A stretch of 61,065 nucleotides of DNA from Alistipes sp. (GTDB taxonomy: Bacteria; Bacteroidota; Bacteroidia; Bacteroidales; Rikenellaceae): the NCBI GenBank assembly GCA_017503575.1, contig JAFVSV010000084.1:1-61065 (forward strand), written 5' to 3'. A program made the translations under genes and the position numbers. This document shows, in pieces, positions 16,451-25,045 of the stretch. The notes under the pieces are model-generated. The model worked only from the letters and a program-made list of their open reading frames with translations. It had not been told where the DNA came from and did no database searches. Every line of letters starts with the position of its first letter. Within the stretch, counting starts at the first letter, position 1.

Positions 16451-17167
16451 ATGGCAACAGCAAAATATAAGAGAATACTTCTAAAGCTCAGCGGCGAGTC
16501 GTTGCAGGGCAAGCAGAGCTATGGTCACGATGTAGAGGTGCTACGCGCCTATGCCGAGCAGATTAAGCGCATCAAGGAGATGGGCGTTGAGATAGGTATC
16601 GTCATCGGTGGCGGTAACATCTTCCGTGGCATACAGGGTGCGGGCCGTGGTTTCGACCGCGTCAAGGGTGACCAGATGGGCATGCTCGCCACAATCATCA
16701 ACTCGTTGGCACTGCAGTCAGCATTGGAGTCGTTGGGTGTCAAGTGTAAGGTGCTCACCTCGATACGCATGGAGCCTATTGGCGAGTACTACTCTAAGGC
16801 CAAGGCATTGGAGTACCTCGAGGCGGGTAATGTCGTAATCATCGGCGGTGGTACATCTAACCCCTACTTCTCTACCGACACAGCTTCGGCACTGCGCGGC
16901 ATAGAGATTGAGGCAGAGGTGATGTTCAAGGGTACGCGTGTTGATGGCATCTACACTGCCGACCCCGAGAAGGACCCAACGGCGACGAAGTTCGACACCA
17001 TCACCTTCGACGAGGTTCTCGCACGACGCCTCAAGGTTATGGACCAAACGGCATTCACGTTGTGCCGCGAGAACCACCTCTCGCTCATCGTCTTCGACAT
17101 GGATACCGTGGGAAACCTCGAGAGGGTTGTCGTGGGCGAGAATATAGGTACTGTTGTTACTGAGTAG
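16451..17167 (+). CDS. pyrH: UMP kinase
   Basis: A 238-residue amino-acid-kinase-fold enzyme phosphorylating UMP to UDP with ATP. Visible are the phosphate-binding LLKLSGESL at the N-terminus, IGGGNIFRG, the UMP-binding DQMGMLATIINSLAL, and ATP-binding TADPEKDP. The length is typical. Together with frr it recreates the common pyrH-frr neighbourhood, here with a thioredoxin-like gene between them. Confidence 0.97.
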   Translation: MATAKYKRILLKLSGESLQGKQSYGHDVEVLRAYAEQIKRIKEMGVEIGIVIGGGNIFRGIQGAGRGFDRVKGDQMGMLATIINSLALQSALESLGVKCKVLTSIRMEPIGEYYSKAKALEYLEAGNVVIIGGGTSNPYFSTDTASALRGIEIEAEVMFKGTRVDGIYTADPEKDPTATKFDTITFDEVLARRLKVMDQTAFTLCRENHLSLIVFDMDTVGNLERVVVGENIGTVVTE

Positions 17168-17195
17168 CGACCAAATAATAACATCTTAAAATAGA

Positions 17196-17801
17196 ATGAC
17201 TATGGCAGAAAAGAAGAATTATAAGAAGCGTGGCTCGACGACCTCGCTCCTACTTATCCTCGTGGTGCTCATCGTAGTAGCTCTCGTTATCATCTTCCTA
17301 CCTACTGACAGCAAGGCGTCGCAGCCCACACCGAGCGGTGTTGAGCAGCAGGACGATGTTGAGGCAACGACACTCATCCACGCGGGCGACATGGCTCCCG
17401 ACTTCACTGTCGAGATGCTCGATGGCAGTAGCGTAACCCTTTCGGCGTTGCAGGGCAAGCCCACATTGCTCATCTTCTGGGCTACATGGTGTCCTCCCTG
17501 CCGTGCAGAGTTGTCACACCTTCAGGAGGGTGTTATCGACCTCTATGGCGATAAGATTACAGTTCTTCCCATCTCGCGTGGCGAGAAGCGCGAGACTGTT
17601 GAGGAGTTCCTCACAAAGATGGGCTACACCTTTGCTGTAGGTCTCGATGGCGACCAGTCTATATATCGCAAGTACGCCTCGAACTATATCCCTCGTTGCT
17701 GGGTTATCGACAGCAAGGGCGAGGTGGTATATGCTGGCGTAGGCTACGACGAGGCTATTGCTGCCGAGGTGCAGGAGGCGCTAAACAGGGCCCTCAAGTA
17801 G
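17196..17801 (+). CDS. Membrane-anchored TlpA/ResA-like thiol-disulfide oxidoreductase
   Basis: A 201-residue protein. A basic N-terminus and one membrane span (residues ~15-35) anchor a thioredoxin-like AhpC/TSA-type domain outside the membrane. The active site is WATWCPPCRAEL (CPPC, near residue 93) and the cis-proline is in NYIPRCWVID. The Cys after that proline (PRC) is unusual for the family. An ATG 6 bp downstream (17202) is an equally good start. It lies between pyrH and frr with short gaps and is likely co-transcribed. The role is probably periplasmic thiol reduction, for example cytochrome or envelope protein maturation. Confidence 0.85.
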   Translation: MTMAEKKNYKKRGSTTSLLLILVVLIVVALVIIFLPTDSKASQPTPSGVEQQDDVEATTLIHAGDMAPDFTVEMLDGSSVTLSALQGKPTLLIFWATWCPPCRAELSHLQEGVIDLYGDKITVLPISRGEKRETVEEFLTKMGYTFAVGLDGDQSIYRKYASNYIPRCWVIDSKGEVVYAGVGYDEAIAAEVQEALNRALK

Positions 17802-17840
17802 GCAATCATAGAGAAAACGTATAAACAAAAAGATAGAAGT

Positions 17841-18398
17841 ATGGATACCAAGACTATTCTAAATGAAACAACCGATCGCATGCAGCGTGCTGTTGATCAT
17901 CTTGTTGAGGAGCTGCTAAACATCCGTGCTGGCAAGGCATCGGTAAATGTCCTCAATGGTGTATTTGTTGACTACTATGGCTCACAGACTCCCGTGTCGG
18001 GTGTTGCCAGCGTCACTGTTCCCGATGCAAAGACCGTTCTTATTCAGCCTTGGGACAAGAATATGATTCGCCCTATCGAGAAGGCCATCATCGACTCTAA
18101 CATTGGCCTTACCCCATCGAACAACGGTGAGCAGATTCGCTTGTCTATACCACCACTCACCGAGGAGCGCCGTAAGGAGATTGTGAAGAAGGTTAAGGGC
18201 GAGGGTGAGACGGCTCGTATCAGCTTGCGTAATGCTCGTCGTGATGCTGTTGAGGCCTTCAAGAAGGCACAGAAGGATGGCATGTCGGAGGATGAGCAGA
18301 AGGATGGCGAGGCACAGGTACAGAAGCTCCTTGAGAAGTATACGAAGATGCTCGATGTGGAGCTTGAGAAGAAGGAGAAAGAGGTGATGACAGTGTAA
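17841..18398 (+). CDS. frr: Ribosome recycling factor
   Basis: A 185-residue tRNA-mimic protein that splits post-termination ribosomes with EF-G. Family motifs are intact: NIRAGKASVNVLNGV near residue 28, TVLIQPWDKNMI near residue 70, and LTEERRKEIVKKVK with RNARRDA in the long helical domain. The length is normal. It is the last gene of the pyrH unit and is followed by a terminator. Confidence 0.97.
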   Translation: MDTKTILNETTDRMQRAVDHLVEELLNIRAGKASVNVLNGVFVDYYGSQTPVSGVASVTVPDAKTVLIQPWDKNMIRPIEKAIIDSNIGLTPSNNGEQIRLSIPPLTEERRKEIVKKVKGEGETARISLRNARRDAVEAFKKAQKDGMSEDEQKDGEAQVQKLLEKYTKMLDVELEKKEKEVMTV

Positions 18399-18423
18399 TC
18401 ACTCTTATATATAATATAGGTGT

Positions 18424-18456
18424 CGCGGGGTGGCTATGCTGCCCCGCGTACTTTTT
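18424..18456 (+). terminator. Rho-independent terminator of frr
   Basis: CGCGGGG (18424-18430) pairs with CCCCGCG (18442-18448), followed by a T run at 18452-18456. Confidence 0.75.
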
Positions 18457-18516
18457 ATGATGAAAGATTAAAGATTACGCAGGCTTTGCCTATGCCCTAA
18501 TGTCATATAAAGAAAA

Positions 18517-18540
18517 GTGCCCGACCACATGGTCGGGCAC
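18517..18540 (-). terminator. Terminator of the Omp28 operon
   Basis: Perfect 10-bp stem GTGCCCGACC/GGTCGGGCAC with a 4-nt loop. On the minus strand it is followed by TTTTCTTT. It lies 38 bp after the stop of the last Omp28 gene. The stem sequence resembles that at 13148-13176. Confidence 0.75.
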
Positions 18541-18577
18541 TGCATTTTATGCGACTATGAGTCGCCTATTTGTTGAG

Positions 18578-19723
18578 TTACTCAACGTACTCGTAAGCCT
18601 TAGACTTATCCTCAAGTGAGCAGTATGCTGAGTTAACAACCTCCCAACGATTGTTAGCATCCTTAGCAGATACGATTACAAGAACGCCCATGTTCTCCCA
18701 GTTCCACTTTGTAGATACGATAGGAAGTTCAAATGCGCAGTCGTAAGTCTTGCCAGACTCAAGAACGCCGATAGACTCGCCAGCAACGTTGGTCTTTGAG
18801 TACTCGCCAGAGATGTTACGAAGAGCGTAGTTGTAAATCTTGTGGTGGTTCTGGGTAGCATTCGACTGGTTAGGAGAGTAGATGCCGCTCTCGAGCAACC
18901 AAGCAACAACCTTGTACTCCTGAGCAACATTAGCCTTAACCTGAGCTGCGCAGTAGATATTACTGTTGTCACCAGCAACAGCCATAGAGATACCTGCATC
19001 AGCACCCTCCTTCTTAACTACCTGATTAAGAACGCTGATAATGTCGTTGTAACCATAACTCTCAGTCTTGTTGTAGAAGTTAATCATGATTGAAGGATAG
19101 CCTCGTGGACCCTGGAACTGGTTCAAAGCGTTAGCAGCAGCAGAGTTAGCGGGGTCACCAGTAGCGTAAGCACCTGCGTGGCATGTTACCTCGTTGTAGT
19201 GGCTGTGCCACTCGGTCTTTGCAAGCTGAAGAAGGTTATCTGTTGCACTGGGGCACCATCCACAGTTAACGCCTGTGTGGTCGATAAGAACAGTGCGGTG
19301 GTTGAATGCAAGGTTCTCTGGCTGTGGGTCAGCAGGAACCTCAGGCATCTGCGCCATAACGGTGATAGTTACGGTATTAGATGTATACTTACCCTTAGTA
19401 GCAGTAACGTTGATTGAGCCGCTTGTTGTAGGGGTCAAGGGGTTAGAGAGCTTGTTGAGGTCAGCATCGTAGAGGGTAACATCCTTAGTTACGTCTACCT
19501 CCTCGCCTGTTGTCTCATCCTTCTGCGTAACGGTGAAGGTTACGGTTCCGCCAAGCTCGATAGCTGTCTTGTCAGCTGAGAGAGTAAGGTCGCCTGTGGT
19601 AGTGGTGTCACCAGGACCGTCTGGACCAGGACCGTCTGGGGTCTTACCATCATCAACAGGCTCGCATGCTGCGAATGCCATTGCTATGCCAGCAAACATC
19701 GCAAAGAACTTTGTTAGTTTCAT
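18578..19723 (-). CDS. Omp28-family lipoprotein with thioredoxin-like CxxC motif, paralogue 1
   Basis: A 381-residue predicted lipoprotein (signal ending AFAAC, lipid cysteine C20), followed by a Gly/Pro/Asp-rich linker. An Ig-like domain (residues ~45-122) precedes the Omp28 domain (~140 to the end), which starts RTVLIDHTGVNCGWC. C154 and C157 form a CGWC motif directly after a beta strand, as in thioredoxin folds. Omp28 was first described as a Porphyromonas surface protein with possible adhesin function. The CxxC and the TlpA gene upstream point instead, or as well, to thiol chemistry at the envelope. Last gene of the operon. Confidence 0.85.
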   Translation of the reverse strand: MKLTKFFAMFAGIAMAFAACEPVDDGKTPDGPGPDGPGDTTTTGDLTLSADKTAIELGGTVTFTVTQKDETTGEEVDVTKDVTLYDADLNKLSNPLTPTTSGSINVTATKGKYTSNTVTITVMAQMPEVPADPQPENLAFNHRTVLIDHTGVNCGWCPSATDNLLQLAKTEWHSHYNEVTCHAGAYATGDPANSAAANALNQFQGPRGYPSIMINFYNKTESYGYNDIISVLNQVVKKEGADAGISMAVAGDNSNIYCAAQVKANVAQEYKVVAWLLESGIYSPNQSNATQNHHKIYNYALRNISGEYSKTNVAGESIGVLESGKTYDCAFELPIVSTKWNWENMGVLVIVSAKDANNRWEVVNSAYCSLEDKSKAYEYVE

Positions 19724-19782
19724 AATGTTTTTAAGGTTTTAATAAGTTTAACGTATTACTTTGTATTTGTTGAATAATTCTC

Positions 19783-20865
19783 CTATTTGTAGTCGTAAGC
19801 AACGCTGTCACCAACGGGGCAGATTGCGACGTTCACAACCTCGAACTTGCCCTTGTTGTTCTTTGCCGAAGCGATAACCATAACCTTGAAGTTGTCGCGA
19901 TTCCACTTTGTGCCGGTAATCTCCAACGACATTGCGAGTGATGCCTTCTCGCCCGCCTTGATAGTGCCAAGGTCATGACCCGAGATAGGATTTGTTGTTG
20001 AGGCCTGACGGATAGCGTTGTCGTGGGTGTTCATCCACTCTTCGGTTGCGTTTGTCTGGTTAGCCACGATGCCATCCTCCAACAACCAAGCGGTGATGCG
20101 GTACTCATTCTCAACAGCGGCCTTAACTTCAGCGTTTACCACCACCGACTTTGTAGCGAGGCTTGCCGATGCTGCAATACCAGCATCTGCCGACTCCTTC
20201 CACTGTGCGTCGATCTGCTTCTTGATATGCTCAGCATTGTAGGTCGACGAGGTAGAGTATGCGAAGTTGTAAGTGAGCGTAGGGTAGTCGCTTACAGCGT
20301 AGTGGCTCGAGATAGCGTTTGCCGATGCCGATGTAGCAGGGTCACTCTGTGCGTAGCTGTGAGCCATAGCCTCGTAGTACTTCGAGTGGTAGTCGCCAGT
20401 CTCGGCTACTTCCTTGAGCGCAAGCATCATCTTGGGGCAGTAGCCACAGGTGTTACCCGTATGGTCTACGAGCAAGATGCGGTGCTTGAAATCGGTGCTT
20501 GAAGCGTTCGTATCCTCAGGTAAAGCTGGGATTGAGGGCAACACGGTCACCTCGATAGTCTCGGTAATGGCGTTACCTGCAACGGCGTAGAACTCATACT
20601 TGCCATCCTCGGTGGGGGTATATGGATTACTTACCTCCACAAAGTCATGAGTCTTGTCATAGATGGTAGCCTCGGCTGTAATGTCGTTACCCTCGCTATC
20701 TGTTACAGTGAAGGTGATGGGGTTGTTAACCTCCACAGACTGAACATCAGCCTTGAGCGTTGCGCCACCTGTTGGGGTCTTGCCACTATCTGGCTCGTCG
20801 CCACCACAACCTACTGCGAAGGTTGCGGCTGCTGCGATAAATGCGAAAATCTTAGTAAGTCTCAT
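19783..20865 (-). CDS. Omp28-family lipoprotein with thioredoxin-like CxxC motif, paralogue 2
   Basis: A 360-residue paralogue of the preceding entry: lipobox cysteine C20 in FAVGC, Ig-like domain (residues ~35-108), and Omp28 domain beginning RILLVDHTGNTCGYC with CGYC at C140-C143. The two copies share domain order but are clearly diverged, so the duplication is old. It lies 21 bp downstream of the DUF6029 gene and 59 bp upstream of the second Omp28 gene, in one transcription unit with tlpA. Confidence 0.85.
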   Translation of the reverse strand: MRLTKIFAFIAAAATFAVGCGGDEPDSGKTPTGGATLKADVQSVEVNNPITFTVTDSEGNDITAEATIYDKTHDFVEVSNPYTPTEDGKYEFYAVAGNAITETIEVTVLPSIPALPEDTNASSTDFKHRILLVDHTGNTCGYCPKMMLALKEVAETGDYHSKYYEAMAHSYAQSDPATSASANAISSHYAVSDYPTLTYNFAYSTSSTYNAEHIKKQIDAQWKESADAGIAASASLATKSVVVNAEVKAAVENEYRITAWLLEDGIVANQTNATEEWMNTHDNAIRQASTTNPISGHDLGTIKAGEKASLAMSLEITGTKWNRDNFKVMVIASAKNNKGKFEVVNVAICPVGDSVAYDYK

Positions 20866-20886
20866 ATTCTGTATAATCTGTCTTGC

Positions 20887-22623
20887 TTAGAACGAGAGTG
20901 TAAATGCGAGGTTAGCACCGGTGAATGCTGGCTGATAACGGCAGCTACCACCTGAACATACATAACCTGCGCGGTTGCGACCATACGAGAGCTGCACGCG
21001 CAAGAAGTCGTGAGTGAAGCTTGCGCCTACCTGGTAGTAGTGTAAGAGTGCATTGCCCTCATACTCCAAAGTGTCGGGATTCCAAATACCATTACCATAC
21101 TGGCCATCCTGCATTGCCTCGCAGTTCCACATATCGCTTACATAGAAGCTGAACTTTGGAGCGAAGTTATACTCGATGGTACCTGCAACCCAGTCGCCCT
21201 CATAGTCGTTAGAGTTGAGGTACTGAAGCTCGACACGCACCGAGTGCTTCTTGTTGATCTTGTAGGTTACGTCAGCAACAAAGATATGCGAATCGCAGTA
21301 GTGAGCAGTAGGTGAGTCGTAGTGGTTAATCTCCTCGTCCCAACGCTGGTATGAGTAGAAGAGGGTTGTCTTCACAGACTTGTTCCACTGGCGCTCAACA
21401 TCGAAGTTGAAGTCGATCCATGCGTTACGACTCTTCATATCCATGTCGCCCGACTTGTGGTTCAATGTGTTGAACATCGAGAAGTTAGCGTGGAAGTTCC
21501 AGTACTTGCCGCGTACCTTGGGATTACGCAACGAGTAGTAGAGGTCGATCTGACCACCAATCTCGCCACCAGTGTGAACGCTTGTGCCTCGATAGGGGTT
21601 AAGGTTTGCAAGCGAATAGGTATGCTGGCGGGTGATAAGAGGGATATAGTTGATGGTGTTGCCACCGCCAATGCCGCTCTCTACAAGTTCGATGGGAGCT
21701 GCCATGTTCTCCTGACGACGGAATGTAGCCGATGCTGAGAAACGCTTATAATTGTAGCCGAGGTCGATGTTAATAACATTACCCTTAGAGGCGCTGAGTG
21801 CGGCGTTGAACTTATCGTTGTTAAGTTTTGTTACATACTCACCTCGGAACGAGAAGCCCTTATACTCGAAGTTAGCACGACCAGAGACCATGTTGACAAT
21901 ATCGCTGTCAACACCTACGACTGTTGTGCCAAACTCCTCCTTTGTGGGGAATAGCTCGGTAGCGCCCTTCTGGTAACGACCAACGTAGCTACCCTCGATA
22001 GATATTATGCCATCGTACCAACCCGCCATATCAGAGATTGAGAGCGAGAGGTCAGCACCCCAAACTGGGTTCTTCGAACGAACGTCGTAGAGGCGTGGCA
22101 TACCTGCCAATACCTTGACGTTAACCATGTTGTTGAAGTTGTAGTAGGCGCGAGCACCTGCCAACGAGTTGTTGAAACCGAGGTTGCGGTCTTCGTAAGT
22201 ACGGAAGATAAGACCATTACCAAACTGGTCGAAGATATCGCCAACGCGAACACCCCAGTTTGCATCTTCCCACTGAACATACTTTGTGAGGAATGCTGAA
22301 AGTGTGCTCTTACGCTGCTGATAGGTGTACATGTCGTAGCCATAGAGACCAGGGAGGTAACCATCAACCTGGACACCTACCGAGAAGCGACCTTGGCGGT
22401 AGTCTACCTTGAGGTAGTCGTTCGAACCAAAGTTGCCACGAATACGATCCTCGGGCTTATCGAGGCCCAACTCCACCATTCGCTTATCGGGGGCATAGTA
22501 AATGTTGTTGCTCTCCAAAGCTACCGAGATTTGACCATTGCCCACCTTAATCTGTGCAGATGCCTCGTTAGTAGCCAATGTAGCAGCGAACAAAACGCCG
22601 ATAAAGAGTAAAAATTTCTTCAT
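20887..22623 (-). CDS. DUF6029 family outer-membrane beta-barrel-like protein
   Basis: A 578-residue protein starting MKKFLLFIGVLFAATLATNEASAQ (signal peptide). The start at 22623 is preferred to an upstream frame extension because it begins at the signal peptide. The body is rich in alternating aromatic/polar strands, consistent with an outer-membrane barrel, and it ends NLAFTLSF with a terminal Phe. Near the C-terminus is CSGGSC (C556 and C561), the only paired cysteines apparent, probably in a loop between late strands. It lies between tlpA (75 bp upstream) and two Omp28 genes. The family has no established function; the context suggests the cysteine pair is a partner of the neighbouring thiol proteins. 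Confidence 0.75.
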   Translation of the reverse strand: MKKFLLFIGVLFAATLATNEASAQIKVGNGQISVALESNNIYYAPDKRMVELGLDKPEDRIRGNFGSNDYLKVDYRQGRFSVGVQVDGYLPGLYGYDMYTYQQRKSTLSAFLTKYVQWEDANWGVRVGDIFDQFGNGLIFRTYEDRNLGFNNSLAGARAYYNFNNMVNVKVLAGMPRLYDVRSKNPVWGADLSLSISDMAGWYDGIISIEGSYVGRYQKGATELFPTKEEFGTTVVGVDSDIVNMVSGRANFEYKGFSFRGEYVTKLNNDKFNAALSASKGNVINIDLGYNYKRFSASATFRRQENMAAPIELVESGIGGGNTINYIPLITRQHTYSLANLNPYRGTSVHTGGEIGGQIDLYYSLRNPKVRGKYWNFHANFSMFNTLNHKSGDMDMKSRNAWIDFNFDVERQWNKSVKTTLFYSYQRWDEEINHYDSPTAHYCDSHIFVADVTYKINKKHSVRVELQYLNSNDYEGDWVAGTIEYNFAPKFSFYVSDMWNCEAMQDGQYGNGIWNPDTLEYEGNALLHYYQVGASFTHDFLRVQLSYGRNRAGYVCSGGSCRYQPAFTGANLAFTLSF

Positions 22624-22698
22624 TTCGTATAGTTTATATTTCGGCATAAGGGGAGTTGCGGCTGCCCACAACTCCCTATGCCATCAGTTTAGTTAATG

Positions 22699-23181
22699 TT
22701 ACTGAAGTGCCTTAATCTCCTCGAAGAGCTCCTGCTCGCTACCTGGGGTGTAGCCCGAGTGTGAAGCGATGATGTTGCCATCACCATCAACAACGAAGGT
22801 GTGTGGTGTAAGGCTCACGTTCATGGCGCGCTTGAAGTCCTGGTTCTTGTCGTAGAGACATACGAAGTCGTCCCAACCCTGGCCCTGGGTCATAGCGCGA
22901 GCGCGGCTTACGGTACGAGCATCGTCAACAGAGACTGCTACAACCTTCATATCCACCTCATCGAGCCAGTCGTAGAGGTTGTCGTTGATGGCGTTGAGTT
23001 CCATCACACATGGCTTACATGTTGTAGACCAGAATGAGATAATCATAGGAGTGCCGTCAGCAAGCTCTGTAACAGAGATTGTCTTACCATCCTGAGTCTC
23101 AACCTTCACATCGGGAAGTGACTGTGCTGAAGCTGTGAAGCCAATCATAAGGCCAAGCATCAAAACCATTAGCTTTTTCAT
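22699..23181 (-). CDS. Secreted TlpA-like thioredoxin
   Basis: A 160-residue protein with a cleavable signal peptide (MKKLMVLMLGLMIGFTASAQ) and a thioredoxin-like domain with active site FWSTTCKPCVMEL (C55-C58, CKPC) and a cis-proline in LTPHTFVVDGDG. It is soluble in the periplasm, unlike the membrane-anchored TlpA at 17196. First gene of a four-gene operon with DUF6029 and two Omp28 genes, so its likely role is to reduce or rearrange disulfides of these outer-membrane partners. Confidence 0.9.
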   Translation of the reverse strand: MKKLMVLMLGLMIGFTASAQSLPDVKVETQDGKTISVTELADGTPMIISFWSTTCKPCVMELNAINDNLYDWLDEVDMKVVAVSVDDARTVSRARAMTQGQGWDDFVCLYDKNQDFKRAMNVSLTPHTFVVDGDGNIIASHSGYTPGSEQELFEEIKALQ

Positions 23182-23324
23182 AATAAATCTGAAATTTTAA
23201 GTTAACAATTATTCTCTATTCCCATATACGAAGAGCTTTGCTACGTCTGGCATAGTGGCTATGCTCTCCACCTTTTAACGCAATAATTGGCTGGCTTCTT
23301 ATACCATATCCAATTTATTTGTGC

Positions 23325-23357
23325 GCAAGATAGTGATTTTTCACCAAATTAAAGCAA
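23325..23357 (-). promoter_or_regulatory. Probable promoter of the tlpA-DUF6029-Omp28 operon
   Basis: On the minus strand a -7-like TATCTTGC (23325-23332) has TTG (23355-23357) 22 bp upstream. It implies a leader of about 138 nt before tlpA, containing a GCATAG/CTATGC hairpin near 23250. The remaining intergenic DNA to 23540 holds only the rpoN terminator, and no other gene is seen. Confidence 0.35.
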
Positions 23358-23497
23358 GATGTGGCAAAAAAAATGGTGACCCGCCAAAAATGAGGGGTGA
23401 ACGGTAGTCCGTAAGAGTAGAGATGCGAGATGAAAGTGCAAAGATATACTGGTTGTGCCCGTATCTATTGCTCACTGATAATATTGCTCATTGATAA

Positions 23498-23532
23498 GAA
23501 GGAGAGCTTTGTCGTGGACAACGCTCTCCTTC
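23498..23532 (-). terminator. Hairpin downstream of rpoN
   Basis: A 10-bp perfect stem GAAGGAGAGC/GCTCTCCTTC extends inward with TTGTC/GACAA after one mismatch. It starts 9 bp after the rpoN stop. No strong T run follows. Confidence 0.55.
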
Positions 23533-23540
23533 ATCTCGAA

Positions 23541-24968
23541 CTATATCTGCTTGCGCATGCGGGCAACGGGAATGTCGAGCATCTCGCGATACTTCGCCAC
23601 CGTGCGGCGGGCAATGCGGTAGCCCTTGTCGTTGAGAATCTCCATCAGGGTCTCGTCGGTGAGTGGGTGACGCTTGTCCTCCGTGTCGATACACTCCTGC
23701 AGGATGGTCTTAATCTCGTGGCTCGACACCTCCTCGCCCGATGTCGTCTGCATACCCTCCGAGAATAGCGACTTTAGAAGTATTATGCCGAACGAGGTCT
23801 GTATGTATTTGCTGTTTACAACTCGTGATATTGTCGACACATCGAGTTCCGTGCGGTCGGCGATATCCTTGAGTATCATAGGCTTGAGTTTGCTCTTGTC
23901 GCCATCCTGAAAGTAGTCGCGCTGGAAGTCGAGAATAGTCTGCATGGTGCGCATTAGGGTGTCGTGGCGCTGCTTGATAGCCGAGATAAACCACTTTGCC
24001 GAGTCAATCTTCGACTTTACGAACTGCACCGCCTCGCGGTCTTTGGCCTTGACGGTGCCATCGGGGGCTATCATGTCGCGTATCATGTCGCGGTAGCGGC
24101 GCGATATGCGTACCTCGGGGACGCCTGCCGAGTTGAGCGATAGGCGCAGTGTGCCGTCGGTATTATCCAACAGGAAGTCGGGAACGATATATGGCGTGGT
24201 GTCGACACCACCCTCGGCATAGAGGTTGCCTGGCTTGGGCGACAGCGTGCGTATATGCTCTATCGCCTCGCGGAACGCATCCTCCGAGACGCCGAGACGC
24301 GCTATAAGGCGCTCGTAGTGCTTCTTGGCGAAGCTCTCGAAGTAAGACGCAACGATCTTGTGTGCCAACAGCTTTGTTGGCGTGTCGAGGTGCTGGCGCT
24401 CCATCTGAAGGAGTAGGCACTCCTGCAACGAGCGGGCACCGATACCTGCGGGCTCAAGCTCGTGGACTATGTGTAGCACGCGCTCTATCTCCTCGGGCGG
24501 CACCTCTATGCCGCGTGTAAAGGCGAGGTCGTCGGAGAGCGACTGCATGTCGCGGCGCAGGTAGCCATCGTCGTCGATGCTGCCAACGATATATGCTGCT
24601 ATGGTAAGCTCCTCGTCCGTAAGCGAGCGGAAGCGTAGCTGCTCGACAAGAGACTCGCCGAGTGAGCGTGCCTCGGTGATATATACGGGGCGCTCCTTAT
24701 CGTCTTTCGAGAAGTTGTTGATACGCGCCTTGTAGGAGGGTGTGTCATCCTCCTTGCCTATATAGTCATCGACGGATATCTTCTCGGGTGCCTCCTCGCT
24801 ATCCTGCTGTGCCTCGGTATCCTCCTCTAAGACAATATTATCCTCTATCTCACGCTTGATGCGCTCCTCGAGCTGCATTGTGGGTAGCTCGAGAAGCTTA
24901 ATCATCTGTATCTGTTGCGGCGAGATCTTGGTCTGCAACGCAATTGTCTGTTGGAGGTGGTTTGCCAT
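23541..24968 (-). CDS. rpoN: RNA polymerase sigma-54 factor
   Basis: A 475-residue sigma-N. The glutamine/leucine-rich activator-interaction region I (LQQTIALQTKISPQQIQMIKLLELP) is at the N-terminus, an acidic region II follows, then core-binding and HTH segments, and the diagnostic RpoN box ARRTVAKYREML lies near the C-terminus. It directs transcription from -24/-12 promoters with AAA+ enhancer-binding proteins; none of these activators is in the window. Monocistronic between terminators. Confidence 0.97.
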   Translation of the reverse strand: MANHLQQTIALQTKISPQQIQMIKLLELPTMQLEERIKREIEDNIVLEEDTEAQQDSEEAPEKISVDDYIGKEDDTPSYKARINNFSKDDKERPVYITEARSLGESLVEQLRFRSLTDEELTIAAYIVGSIDDDGYLRRDMQSLSDDLAFTRGIEVPPEEIERVLHIVHELEPAGIGARSLQECLLLQMERQHLDTPTKLLAHKIVASYFESFAKKHYERLIARLGVSEDAFREAIEHIRTLSPKPGNLYAEGGVDTTPYIVPDFLLDNTDGTLRLSLNSAGVPEVRISRRYRDMIRDMIAPDGTVKAKDREAVQFVKSKIDSAKWFISAIKQRHDTLMRTMQTILDFQRDYFQDGDKSKLKPMILKDIADRTELDVSTISRVVNSKYIQTSFGIILLKSLFSEGMQTTSGEEVSSHEIKTILQECIDTEDKRHPLTDETLMEILNDKGYRIARRTVAKYREMLDIPVARMRKQI

Positions 24969-24994
24969 AGCTCAACGATATCTTATTTAATAAA

Positions 24995-25023
24995 AAACGG
25001 TCGACCTTGTGAGTCGGCCGTTT
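24995..25023 (-). terminator. Rho-independent terminator of asnS
   Basis: An 11-bp stem (24995-25005 with 25013-25023, one G-T pair) followed on the minus strand by a TTTTTTATT run, 23 bp after the asnS stop. It insulates rpoN from asnS read-through. Confidence 0.8.
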
Positions 25024-25045
25024 GTAAGGCATAAGGTATTGTGGC

